DNA of 6,151 nucleotides from the NCBI GenBank assembly GCA_007132365.1, contig SLOS01000089.1:1-6151 (forward strand), given 5' to 3'. Positions 1 to 5,245 of this stretch are shown here, in pieces (position 1 is the stretch's first letter; each line of letters begins with the position of its first letter). The DNA is from Bacteroidales bacterium. Its GTDB lineage: Bacteria; Bacteroidota; Bacteroidia; Bacteroidales; PUMT01. The notes beneath the pieces are model-generated. The model worked only from the letters and a program-made list of their open reading frames with translations, had not been told where the DNA came from and did no database searches. The translations under genes were made by a program, and so were the position numbers.

Positions 1-751
1 GAAAATCGGCTCCAAAACCCACTATCAGGTCCGCCTTCCCGAAATGCATGTAAGGGATCACCCTTCGGTTGAAACATCTGCTGTTGGCTTCAAGCATTGC
101 CGAAAATGAGAGCGGGTCGTACTGTATCCATTCTGACCGGGGTTGTTTCCCCAGGAAACCCCTGATAATTGATTCTGTTGAGGGACTGATAACTGTTCCG
201 GTAAGGATAACCGTTTTACCTCCTGAAGAGGCCGCAGATTCGAGTCCTTCCTTCACCTTCAGGTCTGCATGCTCCCAGGTCACCACTGCACCATTCTCTG
301 ATGGCTGTCTGAAACGGGCAGTGTCATATAACTCCAGCACCGAGGCCTGAACCCGTGCTGATGCTGTCCCAGCGGACAGATCAGACAGGTCATTGCCTTC
401 TATCTTAATGGGGCGGCCGTCACGAACCTTTACGAGGATACTTCCGTAATCATCGCCGTCAAAGAAGGTGCTCGCATAGTAATTTGCCGTTCCGGGAGTG
501 ATCTCCTCGGGTTTGAACAGATAAGGGATGGCCTTCTGAACAGGACGTTCACATCCGGCAATTAGCGCAGAGGTGGCTATACTGAATCCGCAGAGCTTCA
601 AAAAATCCCGTCGTGATGAAGAGAGGTTCAGTGACTTCCCCTCAGCCAGATCAGCCATCTCGTTTTTATTCACGTACAGGTGATCTTCTATATAGTCTTG
701 CCCGCCACTTCCTTTCAGTTCATCCAGGCTCTTCCAGTATTGTTTCTTCAT
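1..751 (-). CDS. actB: ActB, molybdopterin-oxidoreductase-like subunit of alternative complex III (N-terminal part, cut by window edge)
   Basis: The frame is open from the ATG at 751 down to the left edge, giving 250 residues with no stop, so the C-terminal part is missing. An in-frame TGA lies seven codons upstream, so this ATG is the only normal start; no Shine-Dalgarno is visible. The first residues (MKKQYWKSLDEL) match the extended Tat signal typical of this family. A twin-arginine motif RRDFLKLCGF follows at 47-56, then a lipobox-like LIAGC ending at Cys67, suggesting Tat export and possible lipid anchoring. The stretch just after Cys67 (ERPVQKAIPY) and ANYYAST near 90 are family-typical. 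From family knowledge, ActB joins a molybdopterin-oxidoreductase-like domain that has lost its Mo cofactor to a ferredoxin-like domain with iron-sulfur clusters that passes quinol electrons towards the ActA haems. Those parts lie beyond this window. The order actA-actB with a 92-base gap supports an act operon. A catalytic formate or polysulfide dehydrogenase is less likely given the adjacent multihaem ActA. Confidence 0.93.
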   Translation of the reverse strand, partial: MKKQYWKSLDELKGSGGQDYIEDHLYVNKNEMADLAEGKSLNLSSSRRDFLKLCGFSIATSALIAGCERPVQKAIPYLFKPEEITPGTANYYASTFFDGDDYGSILVKVRDGRPIKIEGNDLSDLSAGTASARVQASVLELYDTARFRQPSENGAVVTWEHADLKVKEGLESAASSGGKTVILTGTVISPSTESIIRGFLGKQPRSEWIQYDPLSFSAMLEANSRCFNRRVIPYMHFGKADLIVGFGADF

Positions 752-782
752 CTGTGAATATTTATCTTTTCATTTCAGACAG

Positions 783-835
783 AATACCCGTATTGTAATC
801 CTTGTCATGTTATTTTAATATTCATCACGGGTATT
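783..835. repeat. 9-base perfect inverted repeat between actA and actB
   Basis: The arms aatacccgt (783-791) and acgggtatt (827-835) are perfect reverse complements separated by 35 bases. The whole structure lies in the 92-base gap between the actA stop and the actB start. No run of T follows on the minus strand, so it does not look like an intrinsic terminator. It could be an mRNA hairpin affecting stability or processing between the two cistrons, or chance. Its function is unknown. Confidence 0.35.
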
Positions 836-843
836 TATTCATA

Positions 844-2016
844 TTAATAGTGACATTTCATGCAATTTGTTCCCCCGGTCTCGCGGGCAGTGGCATAATC
901 AAGCCGGCCCGCCCTTAAATCATCCCTCAATTGCATATAAACAGAGTAGAATTCATTATTTAAAACATCCACCTCCCTGCTGCGGTGGCAATCAAGGCAC
1001 CAGCCCATGGAGAGATCATAAACCTGCATGACCCTGTCCATCTCCTCCACTTCCCCGTGACACTCCGAACAGTCAAGCCCGGCTGCACCAACATGCTGGG
1101 CATGGCTGAAGAAAGCATGATCAGGAAGATTATATACCCTGATCCATCTTATTGGCATTTCATTCTGATAAGCCTCAACAAGCTTGTTTATCTCAAAACG
1201 TCCGGAGTGAGTGCCATCCCTTACAATTACGTGGCAGTTCATGCACTGTGAAACAGACGGGATGCCTGCCGGATGTGAATATTCGGCTATCGAATGGCAA
1301 TACAGGCAGTCGGTTTTGTTATCATGGGCATGAACCCTGTGAGAAAATTTGATCGGCTGATCGGGTTCATAATACTGTGAGCGGCCAAGGGCAATAGCCT
1401 CATGGGCAATGGTTTTGAGCATAAAGAGTCCGGTGCCAAGAATAACGGCAAGATGGAGCAGTTTAAATGAGATCTTTTTGAATATGACAAGGTCGGCGAC
1501 AGCAGCTATGAAAACAACAAGCAGCACCAAAAAAAGAATCAGGTTGGTGATTACCGGCCTTTCATCCATTCCGCGCTCCGCAAAATCATCCATCCATGAC
1601 TTTATCAGGAACATATCCTCGGGCGATATTTCGTAGGCATCGTGGACCTCCATCATTTTGGGTGACACAGGCTCCATTACGACAGCATGGAGATCCCCGG
1701 CTGACCTGTCCCTGTATAGACGGGCAATCTCATATGCAGACGGATTCCAGTTAAAGGTATCAATGGGGTTTACGTTATGGCAGGAGGCACATGATGCAGC
1801 ATCCGGCCCCACCGGAACCAGTCCCCGAAACAGCCGCTCACCCCTTTTTATGTCATCTCCGGTAACCGGCCCGAAAACATGCTCAGCCTCATCTGAATCA
1901 TGGTCTGCAGCCGGCCCGCTTTCAAATGCGGAAATATGCAGGCACAAAAAAAGAGATATGCAAAACAGAAAAGCAGGCCTGTATGCCCTTCTGAAAAGAT
2001 CCGGTTGATTTGGCAT
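844..2016 (-). CDS. actA: ActA, multihaem cytochrome c subunit of alternative complex III (quinol:cytochrome c/oxygen-reductase electron transfer)
   Basis: The protein has 390 residues from the ATG at 2016; a GTG directly before it (2019) is an alternative start. A hydrophobic export signal covers about residues 15-31. A monohaem cytochrome c domain follows, with CASCH at 76-80 and Met121 or Met122 as likely axial ligand. Two membrane helices lie at about 156-178 and 186-208, joined by a short Lys-rich turn, so both haem domains face the periplasm. The C-terminal domain has five more CxxCH motifs at 237-241, 258-262, 316-320, 340-344 and 385-389, ending in CHY. Six covalent haems are therefore predicted. 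The pentahaem part is the ActA signature (IRVYNLPDHAFFSH, MGWCLDCHR). In alternative complex III these haems carry electrons from the ActB iron-sulfur clusters towards cytochrome c or an oxidase. It is the first act gene, with actB next on the same strand. The N-terminal monohaem fusion is, to my knowledge, usual in Bacteroidota, unlike the pentahaem-only ActA of Rhodothermus. Confidence 0.94.
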   Translation of the reverse strand: MPNQPDLFRRAYRPAFLFCISLFLCLHISAFESGPAADHDSDEAEHVFGPVTGDDIKRGERLFRGLVPVGPDAASCASCHNVNPIDTFNWNPSAYEIARLYRDRSAGDLHAVVMEPVSPKMMEVHDAYEISPEDMFLIKSWMDDFAERGMDERPVITNLILFLVLLVVFIAAVADLVIFKKISFKLLHLAVILGTGLFMLKTIAHEAIALGRSQYYEPDQPIKFSHRVHAHDNKTDCLYCHSIAEYSHPAGIPSVSQCMNCHVIVRDGTHSGRFEINKLVEAYQNEMPIRWIRVYNLPDHAFFSHAQHVGAAGLDCSECHGEVEEMDRVMQVYDLSMGWCLDCHRSREVDVLNNEFYSVYMQLRDDLRAGRLDYATARETGGTNCMKCHY

Positions 2017-2049
2017 CACGAAAAAATAAGCATTAATAAACTGTATTCA

Positions 2050-2098
2050 GCAGCAATATCCCAGGCAGCCGGCCCGTCTGTCCCGGTCACCTGCTGCC
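2050..2098 (-). promoter_or_regulatory. Leader of actA with two mutually exclusive inverted repeats
   Basis: On the plus strand, gctgcc at 2093-2098 is complementary to ggcagc at 2064-2069, while tgctgc at 2092-2097 is complementary to gcagca at 2050-2055. The same arm could therefore pair with either of two partners in an actA leader transcript. This segment is clearly richer in G+C than the flanking AT-rich DNA. It may be a folded 5' leader, but the stems are only six base pairs and no known riboswitch class is recognised. Confidence 0.25.
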
Positions 2099-2114
2099 GG
2101 AAAAAATTTCTGGA

Positions 2115-2147
2115 TAAATATATGAAATTAAAAAGGTATGATTCAAA
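2115..2147 (-). promoter_or_regulatory. Candidate Bacteroidota-type promoter for the act operon
   Basis: Read on the minus strand, TTTG lies at 2147-2144 and TATATTTA at 2122-2115, with 21 bases between. The Bacteroidota housekeeping consensus is TTTG, a spacer of about 19-21, then TAnnTTTG. The match is perfect except for the last base of the second box. Transcription would start near 2107 and leave a leader of about 90 nucleotides before actA. The surrounding DNA is AT-rich, so a chance match is possible. Confidence 0.4.
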
Positions 2148-2186
2148 ACAGGGAATAACTTTCTGACTAATTTAGAATAAGAATTA

Positions 2187-2208
2187 ATATACATGTATGC
2201 ATATGCAC
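2187..2208. other. 22-base alternating purine-pyrimidine tract with nested palindromes
   Basis: Every base from 2187 to 2208 alternates purine and pyrimidine. The tract contains the perfect palindromes atacatgtat (2189-2198), tatgcata (2196-2203) and gcatatgc (2199-2206). It lies in the non-coding gap between the end of the PKD gene and the candidate act promoter, about 40 bases upstream of that promoter's TTTG box. It could be a binding site for a dimeric regulator or a flexible DNA segment; the sequence does not decide. Confidence 0.3.
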
Positions 2209-2262
2209 CTATCCACCCATCCGGAAAACCTGCCGGAACAATAAAAGGCATTCAGGAAATTA

Positions 2263-2889
2263 CTACCTGTTATATAGAATATGCACAAACCCGGTCTTGT
2301 TATAAAGAGGTTCCGGGGAGGTAATAACATAGAAATATACACCCGGGCTGACCCTTGTGCCGGCCGCAGTTCTGCCGTCCCAGTTGATTACAGGCGCGGT
2401 GTGTTTATAAACAACAGTTCCCCCGCGATCAATTATGGTAACTGTAAGAGGAGTTACACCATCTGATCTTACAATAAAACTGTCATTGATCCCGTCACCA
2501 TCAGGGGTGAAAACATTGGGCACCTCAAAGGAATCATCCACTGTTACCGGTATTGCCCCGGAAACAAAGACCTCGCCGGGATCGGTAAGGCTTGTAACTG
2601 TAAGCACCGCATTATAGGTTCCGGCAGAAGCATAACTATGAACCGCAACCGGTCCGCCGCCGGTATTGCCATCGCCGAAGTCCCATTCAAAACTGTACAG
2701 GAGAGTATCGGCAGCAGCGAAAAATACTTCAGGGCCGGTTCCGGAACGGTAAAAACTTCTGAATATTACCTGGTATGAAGAGAGGTCTTCAACCTCATAT
2801 TCAAAGGAGACATCATCAATCTGTGCCTTAAGGACGGTGACCGGTACAAGTGAGCAGAAAAGCAAAAGGATCCTGAGGTAATTATGCAT
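2263..2889 (-). CDS. Small secreted protein: one PKD domain plus type IX secretion (type B, CHU_C) sorting domain
   Basis: The protein has 208 residues. The start is the ATG at 2889; an in-frame TAA lies upstream with no other start between, and no Shine-Dalgarno is seen. A signal peptide covers residues 1-22, with cleavage expected before Gln23 (KAQ). A PKD-type beta-sandwich spans about 28-117, shown by WDFGDG (69-74), HSYASAGTY (84-92) and the following LTV strand. The C-terminal domain begins with VPNVFTPDGDGIND (123-136) and continues through WDGR near 170 and PGVYFYVI. This is the gliding-motility-associated CHU_C domain that directs export through the type IX system. Nearly all of the mature protein is thus one PKD fold and a sorting tag, far smaller than most CHU_C cargo, which are often long adhesins or enzymes. 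It begins 50 bases after the AI-2E gene on the same strand, so co-transcription is possible. Its role is unknown: PKD domains mediate protein or glycan contacts, and no catalytic domain is present. Confidence 0.9.
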   Translation of the reverse strand: MHNYLRILLLFCSLVPVTVLKAQIDDVSFEYEVEDLSSYQVIFRSFYRSGTGPEVFFAAADTLLYSFEWDFGDGNTGGGPVAVHSYASAGTYNAVLTVTSLTDPGEVFVSGAIPVTVDDSFEVPNVFTPDGDGINDSFIVRSDGVTPLTVTIIDRGGTVVYKHTAPVINWDGRTAAGTRVSPGVYFYVITSPEPLYNKTGFVHILYNR

Positions 2890-2939
2890 GGTTAAGAAGG
2901 TTTGCCGGCCTGGCTTTTATACGTTTATGCCGCAATTTA

Positions 2940-4064
2940 TCAAATTTTTTCCGTCAATCGTTTAACAAGCTTGAAATTATTGAAAAACTCCTTTGCAATT
3001 ACCCTTATTACGGTATATGCAGGAATAGCCAGGAACATTCCCAGTATCCCTGCAGTGCTGCCGGCAATCATCAGAACAAGAAATATTTCCATAGGGTGTG
3101 CATGAACACTGCTGGCATATATCAGGGGCTGGAACAGCATGTTGTCAATCAGCTGAACGCTCATAAAAACAATAAGCATATATCCGAGCAAAGGCAGCAT
3201 ATCGGTATAGAATGAGAGCTCAAGATGTGTCACTATGCCTATGAAAATGCCAAGTGTGGCCCCGATAACAGGGCCGATATAGGGGATCACATTGAAAACA
3301 CCCACAAGCAATCCTATAACAAGGGCATTGTTAAACCTTAACCCGACAATCAGCATACCGATTGTAATAAGGATTATAATAAAGGTTATCTGCAGGAGGA
3401 TTCCTATAAAATATCGCATCAGCAGATACCTGATTGAGGAGATGACATGCCTTACAGCCCGTTCATGCACGGTGGGGACAAAAATGAGTATTCCTTCCAG
3501 GAAAAGCCGGTCATCCTTCAGAAAGAAGAATGTCATAAACGAGATTGCAAATGCGGCAATGAAAATATTTCCCAGCAGCTTGGCCAGGGAGCTGAATATA
3601 CCGGTAAAAAAATCAACGCTGAGAACCGAATTGAGCTTATCTGAAAAGAACTCCGGTATACTTATATCGCGGAAAGCATCAAGTTCAAGCCTTAGCATGA
3701 AAGACTCAATCTGCTGGATGGGCTCATCCAGGTTTCTTATAACTGCTTCGGTATTTACGTTTGCAAGCTCACTTGCCTGAAAAGCTAAAATCGGGACAAA
3801 AATCCGGAAAAACAGAAGAAGCGCCCCCCAAAGCATCGCCAGTCCGAGAAGTGCACTCAACGCTCTGGGAACCTTTATATTATTATATTTCAGCTTATCC
3901 AGCAGGTCAACAACAGGCCTCCCGACCAGGGAGAGTACAAAACTTACCAGTATATAAAAGATAATTGATCTTAAATACCAGATTATAAACAGTGTAACAG
4001 CCGCTCCCAGGACAATTGCAATATACTTTCCGGTTCCGCTTTTTATTTCAAACTTAGGATCCAA
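2940..4064 (-). CDS. AI-2E/PerM-family multi-pass membrane transporter
   Basis: The protein has 374 residues, the usual length for the AI-2E_transport (PerM/YdiK/TqsA) family. Two hydrophobic helices lie at about 14-48, another pair ends near 91, a soluble insert covers about 92-160, and several helices follow. Family-typical features are FFFLKDDR (179-186), FNVIPYIGPVIG (257-268) and the C-terminal LAIPAYTVIRVIAKEFF stretch. Family members export autoinducer-2 (TqsA) or act as Na+/H+ antiporters or general permeases, and the substrate cannot be read here. The start is TTG at 4064: an in-frame TAA lies two codons upstream and no ATG, GTG or TTG occurs between it and the first helix. AAGGA (4069-4065) abuts the TTG directly, which is too close for a normal ribosome site. 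The PKD/CHU_C gene follows after 50 bases, and the EamA gene diverges upstream. Confidence 0.92.
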   Translation of the reverse strand: MDPKFEIKSGTGKYIAIVLGAAVTLFIIWYLRSIIFYILVSFVLSLVGRPVVDLLDKLKYNNIKVPRALSALLGLAMLWGALLLFFRIFVPILAFQASELANVNTEAVIRNLDEPIQQIESFMLRLELDAFRDISIPEFFSDKLNSVLSVDFFTGIFSSLAKLLGNIFIAAFAISFMTFFFLKDDRLFLEGILIFVPTVHERAVRHVISSIRYLLMRYFIGILLQITFIIILITIGMLIVGLRFNNALVIGLLVGVFNVIPYIGPVIGATLGIFIGIVTHLELSFYTDMLPLLGYMLIVFMSVQLIDNMLFQPLIYASSVHAHPMEIFLVLMIAGSTAGILGMFLAIPAYTVIRVIAKEFFNNFKLVKRLTEKI

Positions 4065-4142
4065 TCCTTAAAATTTATCCGGCCTGTCAATTAACCGGAG
4101 GTTAGCCAATAATTTTACCGGTTTCTTAAAATTAAACAAAAA

Positions 4143-4150
4143 CAAAAATA
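4143..4150 (-). promoter_or_regulatory. Possible -7 element for the AI-2E gene
   Basis: Read on the minus strand, 4150-4143 is TATTTTTG, a full match to the Bacteroidota -7 box TAnnTTTG, lying 79 bases before the TTG start. No TTTG lies at the usual 19-21 base spacing; the nearest upstream one (4187-4184) is 33 bases away. The gap 4065-4258 is AT-rich, so this is weak evidence. The same gap must also hold the promoter of the divergent EamA gene, for which I see no good match. A small inverted repeat, aaccgg (4093-4098) with ccggtt (4118-4123), lies between this box and the AI-2E start. Confidence 0.25.
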
Positions 4151-4258
4151 AGTATTTTGATAACAATACCTTATAATCACCGCCAAAATCATATTCTGCA
4201 TGACCGGCAATATTTTAACAGCTTTGATTATCTTCATGGCCTGAATCAGAATTTTTAT

Positions 4259-5197
4259 ATGATACAATCACATGCAGGAGAGCTGTCCGCGCTTATGGCA
4301 GCTATATTCTGGACATTTACCGCTTTGGCATTTGAATCGGCCGGTAAAAAAATAGGGTCAATTACCGTGAACCTTGTAAGGCTTTTCATGGCCTTCATAT
4401 TTCTGGGTATCTTCACATGGATCAGCAGGGGACATTTTTTCCCGGCAGGGGCAAGCGCCCATAACTGGATATGGCTGTCGCTTAGCGGACTGGTGGGGTT
4501 TGTGCTGGGGGACCTGTTTCTATTCAGGGCATATGTGGTGGTTGGAGCCCGTATATCCATGCTCATCATGTCACTTGCGCCTCCAATTGCTGCTGTAGTT
4601 GGATGGATGATAATGGGGGAAACCATGTCACCCAAAAGCATGGCAGGCATGATGGTCACTTTCGCGGGAATTGCAATGGTCATACTGACCAGGCAAAAAG
4701 ATGACCTTCCCCCTGTACCGGGATACCCCAAAGAGCAGCCCGGAAAGAACAGCCTGAAATTTACATACCCGGTTGCAGGACTTCTGCTGGCTTTCGGCGG
4801 AGCAGCAGGACAGGCGACCGGACTGGTGTTGAGTAAATACGGCATGGAAGGCTATGATGCCTTTGCAGCTACCCAGATCAGGGTCATTACCGGGTTTTTC
4901 GGGTTTATGGTTATATACACAATGCTGCGCCGCTGGTACCGGCTGATTCCTGCGCTTAAAAACAGGCCGGCAATGAAAAGCCTCACGATAGGCGCATTTT
5001 TCGGGCCCTTCCTGGGTGTTTCATTTTCTCTGCTGGCAGTGAAATACACCTCATCAGGCATTGCTGCCACCATCATGAGCATAGTGCCGGTCCTCATCAT
5101 CCCCTTTTCGGTTATCATGTTTAAAGAAAAAATAACCCCCAGGGAAGTTGCAGGGGCATTTGTTGCCATTGGAGGGGTTGCACTTTTCTTCCTGTAA
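4259..5197 (+). CDS. EamA-domain transporter of the drug/metabolite transporter (DMT) superfamily
   Basis: From the ATG at 4259 the protein has 312 residues, a normal length for a two-repeat, ten-helix DMT exporter. The frame stays open upstream to a TTG at 4157, but those 34 residues are polar and unlike the family. MIQSHAGELSALMAAIFW gives the usual short lead into helix 1. The first EamA repeat covers about 9-140 with Arg41 in helix 2 and the signature LAPPIAAVVGWMIMGE at 106-121. A hydrophilic loop rich in Pro and Lys follows at about 143-165. The second repeat runs to the end with SIVPVLIIPFSVIMFKEK at 274-291, the counterpart of the first signature. Family members export amino acids, nucleotide-linked compounds or other small molecules across the inner membrane; the substrate here is unknown. 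It stands alone on the plus strand, divergent from the AI-2E gene and convergent with the flavodiiron gene, whose stop lies 48 bases beyond its own with no clear terminator hairpin between. Confidence 0.92.
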   Translation: MIQSHAGELSALMAAIFWTFTALAFESAGKKIGSITVNLVRLFMAFIFLGIFTWISRGHFFPAGASAHNWIWLSLSGLVGFVLGDLFLFRAYVVVGARISMLIMSLAPPIAAVVGWMIMGETMSPKSMAGMMVTFAGIAMVILTRQKDDLPPVPGYPKEQPGKNSLKFTYPVAGLLLAFGGAAGQATGLVLSKYGMEGYDAFAATQIRVITGFFGFMVIYTMLRRWYRLIPALKNRPAMKSLTIGAFFGPFLGVSFSLLAVKYTSSGIAATIMSIVPVLIIPFSVIMFKEKITPREVAGAFVAIGGVALFFL

Positions 5198-5245
5198 AAG
5201 GTTTCGCCGGATTCTGTTCAGCATTGCCGTTGGTCTTCCCTGATT

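Noticed and set aside
69..350. 93-codon plus-strand open frame opposite actB
   Set aside because: The minus strand here encodes the clear ActB N-terminal region without a stop, so this is a shadow.
1..751. Reading ActB as a catalytic molybdenum enzyme such as formate or polysulfide dehydrogenase
   Set aside because: The N-terminal signal type and the neighbouring ActA fit alternative complex III, whose ActB is not a catalytic Mo enzyme.
1658..2008. 116-codon plus-strand open frame opposite actA
   Set aside because: It is fully covered by the signal and monohaem part of actA on the other strand, and no domain is visible.
2220..2237. Inverted repeat tccgg/ccgga after the PKD gene as a possible terminator
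   Set aside because: The stem has only five pairs, the loop is eight bases and no T run follows on the minus strand.
2894..2925. GCCGGC-containing sequence between the AI-2E and PKD genes as a terminator
   Set aside because: The possible stem is three to four pairs and no T run follows in the reading direction, so co-transcription is more likely.
3292..3780. 162-codon open frame on the plus strand opposite the AI-2E gene
   Set aside because: It lies wholly antisense to a well-supported membrane protein gene and its product, rich in Ser, Arg, Lys and Ile, resembles no family; it is a shadow of the real frame.
4157..4258. Possible N-terminal extension of the EamA protein from a TTG codon
   Set aside because: The added 34 residues are polar and His/Asn-rich, not like a DMT N-terminus, and an ATG at 4259 gives the standard length.
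4255..4845. 196-codon open frame on the minus strand opposite the EamA gene
   Set aside because: It is antisense to a clear EamA transporter and its product is a low-complexity Pro/Ser/Thr/Ala-rich string with no recognisable domain.
5198..5245. Bidirectional terminator between the convergent EamA and flavodiiron genes
   Set aside because: I expected one here but found no stem longer than about three or four pairs next to a T run.
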